The translations under genes were made by a program, and so were the position numbers. From the NCBI GenBank assembly GCA_951812755.1, contig OX638329.1, positions 6,315,107 through 6,379,106 on the forward strand: a stretch of 64,000 nt of DNA, given 5' to 3'. The stretch's first letter is position 1. Each line of letters begins with the position of its first letter. This DNA is from an uncultured Latescibacterota bacterium. Lineage in GTDB: Bacteria > Latescibacterota > UBA2968. The notes under the pieces were generated by a model. The model was given only the letters and a program-made list of their open reading frames with translations, was not told where the DNA came from and searched no databases. This document shows, piece after piece, positions 27,626 to 36,714 of the stretch.

Positions 27626-28795
27626 CTAAAAGCCCGCAGCGAGGAGTATCCAACCCACAACGGCTCCGCCAACGACCAGCCATACCGCGCCGACACCGCG
27701 CCACAATATCAGAATGGATGCGATGCCTGCGATTGCCATTTTGGGCACAGAATCCAGGGTCAGATAGCCCAGTTCTATTGTTACAGCGGCCATCAATCCC
27801 ACGGCACAGACGTTCACGGCGTCGAGAAAAGACGCCACCCATTGGGATTCTCGCAGCCTGGGCAAGATGGGGTTCAGCGCAGCGACAAAGATAAAGGAGG
27901 GCAAGAAGATCGCGCCCGCAGCGACGAGGGCGCCGGATAATTTGCCGCCGGTGACGAGATAACCGATGAAGGCCGCGGTCGATAATACGGGTCCGGGCGT
28001 GAACTGCCCGATGGCAATGGCTTCCAGCAATTGTTCCTGGGTCAGCCAGGCATATCTGAGCACGAGTTCTTCTTCGAGAAATGCAATGAGCAAGTATCCG
28101 CTGCCGTAGAGGATCGCGCCAATTTTTAGAAAGAATAGGCCCAGTGCCCACAGCGTTGGGCCTGCTGCGGATACGGCACCCTGGCTTGCGAGCATTGTCA
28201 ATCCCGTGCCTGCTATAGGCGCGATTGCAGCTACATGTCCGCGGTCTCTCGGTCGCGTCATTTTCAGCCAGAACATCCCGATGATTCCGCCGCCAATCAG
28301 TGCGAGCACGCCGCTAAATGTCGTGAGGGACACGAGCATGACAGCCAGGCCCAGAAAGCTCAATCGCCAGCCTTTTACGGCTTTTTGCCCCAATCGCCAC
28401 AGCGCGCCCAGGATGACGGCGAGTACCGCTGGTTTGATGCCATAGAGCAAGTCGGCAACCTCTGGGATAGCGCCATAAGTCATGTAGGCCCAGGCGAGGA
28501 TTGTTGTCAATGTAACGGCGGGGAATATAAAACATCCGCCAGCCAGCAATAGTCCGATCCAACCGCCGCGCAAAAATCCCAGGTGAATTGCCATTTCCGT
28601 CGAGTTTGGTCCGGGGATAATACTCGTTACACCGACGAGATCTAAAAATCGCTCGCGCGATAACCAGGCGCGTTTTTCAACGACTTCGTCTTCCATCAGG
28701 GCGATATGCGCTGCGGGTCCACCAAAGCCTATGACGCCGAGTTTAAAGAATAATGCCGCTACTTCGCGGAGTCGTCCGCGTTTTTCGTTTGACAT
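27626..28795 (-). CDS. chrA: ChrA-family chromate transporter
   Basis: The 389-residue protein has two homologous halves of about six segments each. It carries the family signatures GFGGPAAHIALM and PGPNSTEMAIHLGF in the first half and FTPGPVLSTAAFIGY in the second. This is the long two-domain CHR type. Known members export chromate in exchange for sulfate or other anions, but most are untested and some move other oxyanions. The stop codon lies 2 bp before the DUF58 start. No chromate regulator or reductase is nearby, so the substrate stays open. Confidence 0.9.
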   Translation of the reverse strand: MSNEKRGRLREVAALFFKLGVIGFGGPAAHIALMEDEVVEKRAWLSRERFLDLVGVTSIIPGPNSTEMAIHLGFLRGGWIGLLLAGGCFIFPAVTLTTILAWAYMTYGAIPEVADLLYGIKPAVLAVILGALWRLGQKAVKGWRLSFLGLAVMLVSLTTFSGVLALIGGGIIGMFWLKMTRPRDRGHVAAIAPIAGTGLTMLASQGAVSAAGPTLWALGLFFLKIGAILYGSGYLLIAFLEEELVLRYAWLTQEQLLEAIAIGQFTPGPVLSTAAFIGYLVTGGKLSGALVAAGAIFLPSFIFVAALNPILPRLRESQWVASFLDAVNVCAVGLMAAVTIELGYLTLDSVPKMAIAGIASILILWRGVGAVWLVVGGAVVGWILLAAGF

Positions 28796-28913
28796 ATTAA
28801 ATCCTCAAAAATGCAACCACAGATGAACACGGATAAACACAGGTGAAAGCTATCCCGCCGAAGGGCTGGGAACTGGGAGTTAATTGAAGCTTCCCTACTT
28901 CACACTTCCTACT

Positions 28914-30275
28914 TCACACTTCATCTACAACTTCCGCAAGCACTTGTAAGCCATCTTCGAGCGCGTCTTGTTCAATGGTCAATGGCGGAGAAATTTTTAC
29001 GGTTTGTCCCCACGCGCCCACGGGGGCAAAGAATAGCAGTCCCTTGTGAAAACAGCGCAGTACAATTTCGTGCGCCAGGTCCGGGTCGGGTTCTTTTTGA
29101 CCGGCTTTTACCATCTGCACACCGCCTACGAGTCCCTTGCAGGTTACGTGCCCGACCACATCGGGATGTGCGGCTTGAATTTTTTTGATTCCGTTCATCA
29201 ATACTGGTTCGAGTCGCGCTGCATTGCCGGTTAAATCGTCATCTACTATTTTTTTTAAGCTGGCGAGTGCGGCTGCACAACAGACCGGGTTGCCCGTGTG
29301 GGTGCTTGTCATCGATCCGGGGGGATATAAGTCCATGACCTCGGTTTTGCCGATTACGCCGGATAGAGGAAGTGAACTGCTCACACCTTTGCCAAAGCAT
29401 ATCAGGTCGGGGATTACGCCGTAGTGCTCAAATCCCCACATTTTGCCGGTGCGACCAAATCCCGCCTGTACTTCATCAAAAATTAAGAGGGCACCGTGTG
29501 CTTTGCACCATTCAGATAGTGCCTGTACGTACGCCACGGGCGCGAAATCAGGTCCCACGCCCTGATATGTTTCGAGCATGACACCGCATACATCGTCTGC
29601 ATCTAATCCTTTGTCTTTGATTGTAGAGCAGAAAAAGTCGAAATCTACATTTTCTGTCCAATACCCATCGGGAAAGGGCACTTGCACAATGGCGGGGTCT
29701 TCGTTTCCGATCCAGTCTTTTTGCCCGGGCATGCCGCCGACTTGCTGCGCGCCCATTGTGCGCCCGTGAAATCCGCGTTCAAATCCCACAAAGCCGATTT
29801 TCTTTTTTCCCCCGGTTGTAATGCCGTGTGTTCGCGCGAGTTTCAGAGCGTTTTCTGTGCTTTCAGATCCGGTCGTCAGCAGAAATGCTTTGTCCAATCC
29901 TTCTGGCGCCAGATCTACGAGAAACTCGACGAGTTGCGCTCGCTCTTCGCTGGGGAATACGTAGTTGTGCAATAGTCCGGTATTTACCTGATCTATGATT
30001 GCACGCCGCACTTCGGGCATGCCGTGCCCGGCATTGGTGACGAGTACGCCCGAGCTCCAGTCGAGCCACATATTGCCGTATTTGTCATAGACCTGACAAT
30101 CTTCTGCGCGATCCCATACAATGGGCGGTTGTCCGCGCATGGAGATGGGTTCCACTCTGTGTAGCGTTTCCAGAGTTGCCACCGAGTCCGGATGGGGCAC
30201 AGGTGTTATAATGCGGCGATATTTGGTATCGACTTTTGGCACATTAACAGGGGTGATGTCAAATTCTTTTCCCAT
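28914..30275 (-). CDS. Class III PLP-dependent aminotransferase
   Basis: The 453-residue protein has the class III fold pattern: TTGSESTENALKLAR for phosphate binding, Asp267 in IFDEVQAGFGRTG, and the Schiff-base lysine Lys296 (CFGKGVSS). Family members include 4-aminobutyrate, acetylornithine and taurine or alanine transaminases. The residues seen do not choose between these. It stands apart from its neighbours, with a duplicated 159-bp spacer upstream. The start is the first ATG, followed by a plausible N-terminus; the length fits the family. Confidence 0.88.
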   Translation of the reverse strand: MGKEFDITPVNVPKVDTKYRRIITPVPHPDSVATLETLHRVEPISMRGQPPIVWDRAEDCQVYDKYGNMWLDWSSGVLVTNAGHGMPEVRRAIIDQVNTGLLHNYVFPSEERAQLVEFLVDLAPEGLDKAFLLTTGSESTENALKLARTHGITTGGKKKIGFVGFERGFHGRTMGAQQVGGMPGQKDWIGNEDPAIVQVPFPDGYWTENVDFDFFCSTIKDKGLDADDVCGVMLETYQGVGPDFAPVAYVQALSEWCKAHGALLIFDEVQAGFGRTGKMWGFEHYGVIPDLICFGKGVSSSLPLSGVIGKTEVMDLYPPGSMTSTHTGNPVCCAAALASLKKIVDDDLTGNAARLEPVLMNGIKKIQAAHPDVVGHVTCKGLVGGVQMVKAGQKEPDPDLAHEIVLRCFHKGLLFFAPVGAWGQTVKISPPLTIEQDALEDGLQVLAEVVDEV

Positions 30276-30276
30276 A

Positions 30277-30590
30277 GGATCAGGATATCCCGGATTAAAG
30301 GATTTACAGGATACCGCCCTTCATCCGCCCACTTCACAGTACGGGCGAAAAATCTTTCGCCCCTACAATCATCTGCGTTCATCTGCGTAAAACGCTCAAA
30401 TTACTCGCGTTTTTTCTGCGTCATCTGCGTTCATTGGATCAGGATATCCCGGATTAAAGGATTTACAGGATGCCGCCCTTCATCCGCCCACTTCACAGTA
30501 CGGGCGAAAAATCTTTCGCCCCTACAATCATCTGCGTTCATCTGCGTTCATGCTCGAATTACTCGCCTTCATTCTGCGGATCACACTTCC
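30277..30590. repeat. Two tandem copies of a 159-bp spacer sequence
   Basis: GGATCAGGATATCCCGG begins at 30277 and again at 30436. The two units share the hairpin-forming segment GGGCGAAAAATCTTTCGCCC and the TCATCTGCGT motif. They fill the gap between the aminotransferase and the oxidoreductase. A relative of TCATCTGCGT with its inverse lies at about 7235-7310. No gene or promoter is evident. Confidence 0.7.
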
Positions 30591-31864
30591 TTATCGTATA
30601 TTTTTTCAAATACAGCATCGGGCCCGTCAGATACGCGGTTGGGATCGACGATGGTGATGCCATCTGCGCCGAATTGCGCTGTGACTGTGGCGCCTTTGCC
30701 TTCGCGCATGTATTCAAAATTGCGATCGCGGACGATGCGCGCGGCATCTACGATTGCCGTTGTGATCCGTCCGTCTTCAGCGGTGGGATAAATTTCTTTT
30801 ACATCTGATAGGGTTTCGCCCAAAAATTCGATGCGACATATTGCGACCAGTGCCACGATGATGCTATCTGTGCCATATCCCACATAGACTTCTGAACCGT
30901 CGGGGCGTTTGACGTTGCGCGTAAAGTGGTTGTTTGAACTCTGGCTGCCGCCGCCCGCGTACCAGAATCGAAATCCGCGATATTGCTGGTCGGATTCCAC
31001 TTTGCCGTCGGTGCCGACTATTTCGTGTCCCTGATTGACGGGGCCTTCAAAATCGTCGGGCGTGATCCAGTTGTTGTGAAAATAAATGCTCATGCCATTG
31101 TCAAAATCTACGCGTACCTGGACGGCATCGTAGGCGTCAATACCATCGCGTATCAGGCGTTTTTTTTGCCCTACGGCTGTGAGGGATACGGGTTTGCTGC
31201 GGTAGTAATTGTAAAATAGATCGACCCAGTGGGGTCCCACATAAGAAAAGGGGTCGCTTTCTTCTGCCCACTTAAATATGCTGGTGGATACTTCGAGGGG
31301 TTCTTCCAACATGGCGAGTCCATAGATTGGATCGCCGATGCGATTGGCTATGTCGTGCTCAATGCGCATGTGATCCGGGTCGTAGCGCTTGTGCATATCG
31401 ACCGCACATACCAGTCCTTTTTCATTGGCGAGTTCGATCATTTCATCGGCTTCATGTATTGATAAGCACATCGGTTTTTCGGTGATCACATGGGTGCCGT
31501 TGTTCAATGCTGCGAGTACCACGGGCGTGTGCAGGTTGTCGGGTGTGGCAACGGCCATGACATCGAGGTCTGGAAAGTCGCGCAAGACATCTTCCCAGGG
31601 TGTTTCGCCCCAGTAGGGTGCGGGGGCGTGTTCGGTCCATTGTTCAAAATTGGCTTTTGCGCGTTGTGCAGATGCTTCGCTGCGCGTGGCTACTGCAACG
31701 AGATCAAATTCGATGTCTGCAAGGTCGCGCGCCCAGGCGTCGAGGCCCACTCGTCCCATCAGGCCACTGATACCGTAGCGTTGCAGATCTGCAAACGCCC
31801 GGACGTGAATATCGCCGCCAAACATCCCGGCGCCAATCAGTGCTATTGTTACTTTTTTAGCCAT
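30581..31864 (-). CDS. Gfo/Idh/MocA-family oxidoreductase
   Basis: The start at 31864 (MAKKVTIALIGAGMFG) is favoured by GGAG 7 bp upstream and places the Rossmann GxGxxG motif at residue 11. The EKP motif (ITEKPMCLSIHEAD) is the usual catalytic-site lysine of this family. The 427-residue length is on the long side. These enzymes oxidise or reduce sugars, inositols or related compounds with NAD(P). The substrate cannot be read. A similar, shorter enzyme lies at 60918. Confidence 0.88.
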   Translation of the reverse strand: MAKKVTIALIGAGMFGGDIHVRAFADLQRYGISGLMGRVGLDAWARDLADIEFDLVAVATRSEASAQRAKANFEQWTEHAPAPYWGETPWEDVLRDFPDLDVMAVATPDNLHTPVVLAALNNGTHVITEKPMCLSIHEADEMIELANEKGLVCAVDMHKRYDPDHMRIEHDIANRIGDPIYGLAMLEEPLEVSTSIFKWAEESDPFSYVGPHWVDLFYNYYRSKPVSLTAVGQKKRLIRDGIDAYDAVQVRVDFDNGMSIYFHNNWITPDDFEGPVNQGHEIVGTDGKVESDQQYRGFRFWYAGGGSQSSNNHFTRNVKRPDGSEVYVGYGTDSIIVALVAICRIEFLGETLSDVKEIYPTAEDGRITTAIVDAARIVRDRNFEYMREGKGATVTAQFGADGITIVDPNRVSDGPDAVFEKIYDKEV

Positions 31865-32102
31865 TAAATACTCCATTCGGGATCAGGTGTACACCATTCT
31901 ACGGGATTTACGGATGGCTAATTTACAAAGAGATGGATAAAATTCAATAGGAAAGATGTACAGTGGCAATAGCAGTTTACAAAAATGCAAGGTTGTGATA
32001 CGGGTTTGAGATTTATGTAATATTGAGTATCTTTAAAAATTACCAAGAAGAGCATTCTGGTTAAATTTATTGAATGACCATAATGAAACCAAAGGAACAA
32101 AA

Positions 32103-32354
32103 ATGCAGATGATTCAGATTGAAGTACCAGAAGAGATCTTTCTGTCCTTAAAAGAGACACCTGAAGAATTTACCCAGGAGGTCCGCATGGCCGCCGCAGC
32201 TAAGCTCTATGAAATGGGTAAGATGTCTTCCGGGCATGCTGCTGAATTCGCTGGCCTGTCGCGTATCCAGTTTCTTCAAAATATGGGTCACTACGGCGTG
32301 TCCGTATTTGATATGACAGATGAAGAATTAGAACAGGACCTCCAAGATGCCTGA
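32103..32354 (+). CDS. UPF0175-family antitoxin-like protein
   Basis: ATG at 32103 has AAAGGAAC upstream. The 83-residue protein has the UPF0175 shape: a short N-terminal strand (MIQIEVPEEI), then AAAAKLYEMGKMSSGHAAEFAGLSRIQF, a helix-turn-helix-like segment that ends at a conserved Phe. The acidic tail is typical. Proteins of this family pair with DUF3368 PIN-like toxins. Here its stop overlaps the start of a DUF3368 stub (32347), so the partner has been lost. Confidence 0.8.
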   Translation: MQMIQIEVPEEIFLSLKETPEEFTQEVRMAAAAKLYEMGKMSSGHAAEFAGLSRIQFLQNMGHYGVSVFDMTDEELEQDLQDA

Positions 32355-32409
32355 GGTCGTGATCAGCAATACATCGCCGATCTTTTACCTGCATCAACTA
32401 CGAAAGTAA
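32347..32409 (+). pseudogene. DUF3368 toxin remnant (20 codons)
   Basis: The frame begins inside the end of the UPF0175 gene, as in intact pairs, and encodes MPEVVISNTSPIFYLHQLRK followed by TAA. The ISNTSPIFYL segment is the conserved N-terminus of DUF3368 PIN-like proteins, which usually run to about 150 residues. A terminator follows after 8 bp, so the remaining ~130 codons are gone. Confidence 0.7.
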
Positions 32410-32417
32410 AAGTCAAA

Positions 32418-32449
32418 AAGGGAGTGGATTAAATCCACTCCCTTCTTTT
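32418..32449. terminator. Bidirectional terminator (family GGGAGTGGAT)
   Basis: A 12-bp stem (AAGGGAGTGGAT pairing with ATCCACTCCCTT, TAA loop) is followed by CTTTTA on the plus strand and TTTTTGACTTTT on the minus strand. It would end the UPF0175 unit and the converging gene at 32518. Nearly the same hairpin recurs at 33137. Confidence 0.8.
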
Positions 32450-32517
32450 AAGAATTATATATGAAAGCAACCATTGCATAATTCTCTGAGGGTGAGAGGG
32501 GGATGACCTGCGAGTGC

Positions 32518-32961
32518 TCATTTATTGTTTGACGCACTTCCATTTTGTTCTTCTATTGCAGCACGGATGGCTCTTATATCAACATCTGGATACATTTTTT
32601 GAACTGCTGCTATAGTTTCTTCATATCCCCTTCTTTGCCCTTCCTTAAAGCGTGTTGCGAGATATTCTTCCGTTCTGGTACGGATTTTTTCGCGGATTTT
32701 TTCAACTGGAATGATCATAAGATTGACCCCCTCTATAATGAAGAATGCTAAAGTGACAGCAAAAAGACCCGCCGATCCGATAGTGCTTATTGCATGAATA
32801 ATTGTTCCATACTCAAATTCGACAATTTTGTGCCAATTGTGCCAGAGGACCAGTATCAGTGAAGGATAAAAAAATACCGAGGCTAAGAGTATCAACCATG
32901 TTCTTTCTGTGTCTCCAGTACTCCAAATAGACACTCTTTCTTCGTCTGTTTTATCTGCCAT
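32518..32961 (-). CDS. Small membrane protein with two transmembrane segments
   Basis: The ATG at 32961 (MADKTDEERV) is preferred; a GTG at 33030 would add 23 residues. The 147-residue product has two hydrophobic segments (about 22-42 and 55-78) and a charged C-terminal helix (EKIREKIRTRTEEYLATRFKEG). It ends VQKMYPDVDIRAIRAAIEEQ. The EGQRRGYEE-like segment is common in Rpn-type or PD-(D/E)XK-associated proteins, but I see no nuclease motif. The function is unknown. Confidence 0.55.
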   Translation of the reverse strand: MADKTDEERVSIWSTGDTERTWLILLASVFFYPSLILVLWHNWHKIVEFEYGTIIHAISTIGSAGLFAVTLAFFIIEGVNLMIIPVEKIREKIRTRTEEYLATRFKEGQRRGYEETIAAVQKMYPDVDIRAIRAAIEEQNGSASNNK

Positions 32962-33136
32962 CCCTATCACAGCCTCTTTTCTTGGATATACTCCCTCTCC
33001 ATGAAGATAGGAAAAATACTTTTCTAACACAATTAAGAACTTGATCTATTCCAAAAGCTGTTGTGTCATGCGGCCATCAACATTCGGGTAGGAAACCCGT
33101 ATGTCGGGTGGCCTGATTAGAAATTGGAGAAAAATG

Positions 33137-33161
33137 AGGGAGTGGATCTAATCCACTCCCT
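33137..33161 (-). terminator. Terminator for the isomerase-like gene at 33222
   Basis: AGGGAGTGGAT/ATCCACTCCCT pair around a three-base loop. On the minus strand the stem is followed by CATTTTTC, which suits termination of the gene ending at 33222. The stem is almost the same as that at 32418. Confidence 0.7.
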
Positions 33162-33221
33162 ATTTGATTATTATTTTCAGGGGATGAAGTATATAATGTC
33201 TCTATTATTTTCTATACTCTC

Positions 33222-34001
33222 TCAGACATGTGCGCGCAAGAATGATAGGTCAGCCTTTGCTGCTGTCCAGAGGTCGTTCATATTTTCGCCGGGTTCGCGC
33301 GTTCCTTTGGAAAATTCGACGGTGATGGAGCCGGTGAATTTGTATTCAGCCATGAGGTCCAGTGCCGTTTGAGCGCGTTCGGGATGGTCATTAAGCAAAT
33401 GGACATTGCTGTTTTCATCGCGCAATTGCGTGTGGGCGTGCGTGACTTTGGGTCCAAAGAGGTCAAACCATCGCTTTAAGATGTCCATCTCGGGGATGAA
33501 GCAGTGTACGATGATTTCCCAGCCTTCAACGCTTAGATCGTCGAAGAATGCCCTGGCGTCATCGGGGTCTTCAACTATTGTGCCCGGGTGGCATTCGCAG
33601 AGCAATGTACAGGTTTGCGGAACTTGTTCGCGCCAGGCGCGCAGGTTGTTCAAATAGGTGTCGCGCAGAGCAGGGTCTTTGCCCACGTTGAATTTCACAC
33701 CGACTGAGCCGAATAGGTCAATCATTTCTGCCGCGTGTTGGCGCGCATCGGCAGAGGGATCATCAAAATCGCAATACGTGTTGTAGATTGTTGCGGGGAA
33801 ATTAGAGGATAACAATTTTTCGCGCTCGATGTCTGAACACAATGTGGCGTGATATTCCCAGAGTTCCATTCCATCAAATCCGGCTTCCCGAAATCGGTCG
33901 GTCCAATCGCTTACTTCGTAAGACGGTGTTTTGGGATTGCCCCAGCGATTGAGGTCCAGGAGTATGGAGCCGATTAAAATTTGGCTATTGCGATTTGACA
34001 T
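33222..34001 (-). CDS. Sugar phosphate isomerase/epimerase-like TIM-barrel protein
   Basis: The 259-residue protein has the xylose-isomerase-like barrel pattern: FDGMELWEYH early (substrate entry), then ECHPGTIVED at the fourth strand. Later it has THAHTQLRDENSNVH and a final GSITVEFSKGT with the usual terminal metal ligand Glu. Family members isomerise or epimerise sugars or inositols with a divalent metal. There is no close operon partner. The substrate is undetermined, and similar proteins are at 34354 and 60121. Confidence 0.78.
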   Translation of the reverse strand: MSNRNSQILIGSILLDLNRWGNPKTPSYEVSDWTDRFREAGFDGMELWEYHATLCSDIEREKLLSSNFPATIYNTYCDFDDPSADARQHAAEMIDLFGSVGVKFNVGKDPALRDTYLNNLRAWREQVPQTCTLLCECHPGTIVEDPDDARAFFDDLSVEGWEIIVHCFIPEMDILKRWFDLFGPKVTHAHTQLRDENSNVHLLNDHPERAQTALDLMAEYKFTGSITVEFSKGTREPGENMNDLWTAAKADLSFLRAHV

Positions 34002-34078
34002 GTTGTGTCTCCATTACGATACAAAGCGCGAATCAACGAATCAACGAACCCCGCCCATCCCCCCAAAGCATGTGCTGA

Positions 34079-34252
34079 CATGATGTAACTGACGTTACGC
34101 AGATCTGTGTTTGTGTCATGCTGAGCGGAGTGGAACGGAGCCGAAGCATCTGTTCCACCTGCGTTGGTAGTAGATTTTTCGACTCCGCTGCGCTCCGCTC
34201 AAAATGACAGGCCCATGGTATTATGCGGTTGCGTAACATCAGTGATGTAAGT
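34079..34252. repeat. Partial or diverged family A-like repeat
   Basis: TGATGTAACTGACGTTACGCA and GCGTAACATCAGTGATG form imperfect inverted ends. Between them are the family A core motifs GTCATGCTGAGCGGAG and TTCGACTCCGCTGCGCTCCG. The outer TAAGAAGCTG ends are missing, so this is a shortened derivative. It lies in the 350-bp gap between the two isomerase-like genes; nothing else there is recognisable. Confidence 0.6.
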
Positions 34253-34353
34253 CAGTATCAGTATGTATTGCCATTCGTCTATGAACTGGCCTGAGAGGCG
34301 GCCAGTTGTACACCGCTCCGTCTATTCGTCTATTCGTAGATTTCCCTACCTAT

Positions 34354-35220
34354 TTACGGACTCCAATTTCTCATCAACCGACGCCAGACTTTTATGATCT
34401 CGTTCTTTTCCCGAATAGCATCCTGCCAGATGTCGGGGAAACAGGCAAGCGCGTATCCAGAGCCTTGTGGACCCAGTTCGGGTACGATATAGAGGGTTTT
34501 GCCAGGTTTCGCGCCCTGTAACCACGCTTCGAGAGCGGGTTCGAGATAATTCGTCAACCAGACCTTAAAATCGCGATCCAATCGCCCTTTGCCATTTGTC
34601 ACCGGGGTCTGACAATGGCTGCCCGTGAAGGGACGAAAATGGATGAGTTCGTGCTTATGCAAGAGGTCGGTGCGCTCCGATAGCCGTTCCCAGTATTCGT
34701 GCGGACGGAGTTGTTTGATGATTGCCGGGTGCGAGTGGTCGAAGTTCATCCGCAGTTTCTTTTTGTGTTTTTTTTGGTACGCATCGGCGAGTGCAAATGC
34801 CTTTTCTGGCGTTTCTGTGCATGTGTCGCGATGGATCTCGATTGCGGGTTTGACTTTGTGCTTTTTGCCGGCTTTGACGACTGCTCGCGCGACTTTTACC
34901 GCGTCTTTTGTTTTTGTGTCGTGATCGCACAGTTGGACGTTGATGTGAACCACGCCTATGTCGGCAAATGCTTTCATTTTTTTATCGGCTTCTTTCTTGC
35001 TGCCCACATCTACCCCGCCTACCATTTCCATTTTGTTGTTTTGCAATTCGGCGGCCAGTTCTGCATCGGCTCCAGACGACATGCCGTGAAATCCCGCTTC
35101 TTTTACTCTCCGCACTTTGGTCCGAATGGACCAGGGATTTCTCGCAGAAGGGTAGTCTCTCAATGACCAGTCTGCTGCCATGATTTTAATTCTTGGTTTT
35201 TGAACGGGTTTTTTTGCCAT
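34354..35220 (-). CDS. Sugar phosphate isomerase/epimerase-like TIM-barrel protein (Lys-rich)
   Basis: This 288-residue protein begins with a basic MAKKPVQKPRIKIMAADWSL and continues with a TIM-barrel epimerase pattern: VNVQLCDHD, PAIEIHRDTCTETPEKAF with the metal-ligand Glu, MNFDHSHPAII, and HFRPFTGSHCQTP. The conserved ligand spacing fits the xylose-isomerase-like superfamily. The lysine-rich N-terminus and linker are unusual. It lies 37 bp before the sulfatase stop codon and on the same strand, so it may be transcribed with the sulfatase and nitrilase. Confidence 0.75.
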   Translation of the reverse strand: MAKKPVQKPRIKIMAADWSLRDYPSARNPWSIRTKVRRVKEAGFHGMSSGADAELAAELQNNKMEMVGGVDVGSKKEADKKMKAFADIGVVHINVQLCDHDTKTKDAVKVARAVVKAGKKHKVKPAIEIHRDTCTETPEKAFALADAYQKKHKKKLRMNFDHSHPAIIKQLRPHEYWERLSERTDLLHKHELIHFRPFTGSHCQTPVTNGKGRLDRDFKVWLTNYLEPALEAWLQGAKPGKTLYIVPELGPQGSGYALACFPDIWQDAIREKNEIIKVWRRLMRNWSP

Positions 35221-35256
35221 GTAATACCTCCGCGACGATGAATATAAGTTCAGGTT

Positions 35257-36714
35257 TTACATCGGTCCAATGCGTTCTGGTCCTCTGTCCATTGCGAGCA
35301 TTGATGCATCAAAACTGCGCTGCATTAAGTCGAGTTTTATGTCTGCATGATCGGGACTGTCCCAAAGATTGTCAAATTCCTCTGCATCCTCCTGTAAGTC
35401 GTAAAGTTCGCCCAGGCCGTGTCCGTGATAGACCACGAGTTTGTAGCGTCGGTTGCGATACATTGTGGCAAAAGTTCCGTCGGCTTGATCGAGTGCATCG
35501 TAATATTCACAGCGCACAAAATCGCGGTGTTCGTCGAGGGGTTGATTCCCACTGAGTATGGGGGATAGAGGATGCGATTGCATTCGTTCGGGCACTTCTA
35601 TGCCAGCCAGTTCCAATAAGAGGGGCGCTATGTCGCGCAATTCGACGAGTGCGTCGCTTTTTTGTTCCGATTTTACGTGACCAGGCCAGGAAAAAATGAG
35701 TGGTACGCGCACCAGACCTTCGTAAAAACGGCATCCTTTTTGAATTAACCCATGGTCTCCCAGGGTTTCGCCGTGGTCGCTGGTGAAGATAATCAATGTG
35801 TTGTCGCGCTGTCCAGTTTCTTCCAATGCGGCAATTATGCGCCCGAGTTGATCGTCAATTAGTTTGATCATGGCATAATAGGCGGCGATCAGGGTTTTTG
35901 CATCGCGTTTTCCGGCTGTCTCTGACTCGTGCAGTCCGCGCGTCGGTGTTTTGGGGATCACGGGGCTTCCGATATCCAATTCACTGGGATGCCGTCCTTT
36001 GGACTGGAAGTCTATGGCTTGCAGCTTTTCTTGTTGCGCGAGATCGCTTTCTCGAAATAGGGGACCGTTTACCTGTTCGGGATCGAACATATCGCGGTAC
36101 GTTTTAGGCGGATTAAATGGCGGGTGCGGGTCGTAGATGTTCACAGAGGCCAACCAGGGACCATCGCGCTGTTCGCTCAAAAATTCGATGGTTTTTTCCG
36201 CGCACCACGTCGTCTGGTGCAGTTCTGCGGGTACGCCATCGGGACTTTTGATGAGTTCGCCCAATATCTCGCCTTTTGATCGCACCCAGTCGGCATAATC
36301 GTGTCCGGTTTCCCAATCGTCCCGGGGCCCGTGGCTGTATTGCCAGTATCGATATCCGTCATCTGTTCTTTTTTCAATGCGTCCATGCGCGCTCGACAAG
36401 TGCAATTTACCGATTAGTCCGCAGTCGTATCCATTGTCTGCGAGTATTTTGGTGACCAGGGGTGGTGTGTCTGGAAAATGCGAGTTGCCATTGCCGTTTA
36501 CGTGTACGGCGCTGGCGTATTGTCCGGTCAAAAAACTCGTCCGACTGGGTGTGCAGATCGGACTCTGGCAATACGCATGGGTAAATGCAAATCCTTCGGC
36601 GATCAGGCGGTCGATATTGGGAGTATCTACATGGGGATTGCCCAGTGCGCCAATGGTGTCATATCGCTGTTGGTCTGTACAGATCCACAAGATGTTTGGT
36701 CTCGTTCCTTTCAT
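35257..36714 (-). CDS. Sulfatase (formylglycine-dependent, Cys type)
   Basis: The start at 36714 is chosen because AAAGGAGC precedes it and the ATG overlaps the nitrilase stop codon (ATGA). Metal-ligand residues Asp14 and Gln15 (CTDQQ) lead to the sulfatase signature C-T-P-S-R (Cys54), which must be converted to formylglycine. The late motifs FTSDHGETLGDHGL and GKLHLSS supply the other ligands. At 485 residues there is no signal peptide, so action is cytoplasmic or the export signal is missed. It hydrolyses a sulfate ester; substrate unknown. Confidence 0.9.
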   Translation of the reverse strand: MKGTRPNILWICTDQQRYDTIGALGNPHVDTPNIDRLIAEGFAFTHAYCQSPICTPSRTSFLTGQYASAVHVNGNGNSHFPDTPPLVTKILADNGYDCGLIGKLHLSSAHGRIEKRTDDGYRYWQYSHGPRDDWETGHDYADWVRSKGEILGELIKSPDGVPAELHQTTWCAEKTIEFLSEQRDGPWLASVNIYDPHPPFNPPKTYRDMFDPEQVNGPLFRESDLAQQEKLQAIDFQSKGRHPSELDIGSPVIPKTPTRGLHESETAGKRDAKTLIAAYYAMIKLIDDQLGRIIAALEETGQRDNTLIIFTSDHGETLGDHGLIQKGCRFYEGLVRVPLIFSWPGHVKSEQKSDALVELRDIAPLLLELAGIEVPERMQSHPLSPILSGNQPLDEHRDFVRCEYYDALDQADGTFATMYRNRRYKLVVYHGHGLGELYDLQEDAEEFDNLWDSPDHADIKLDLMQRSFDASMLAMDRGPERIGPM

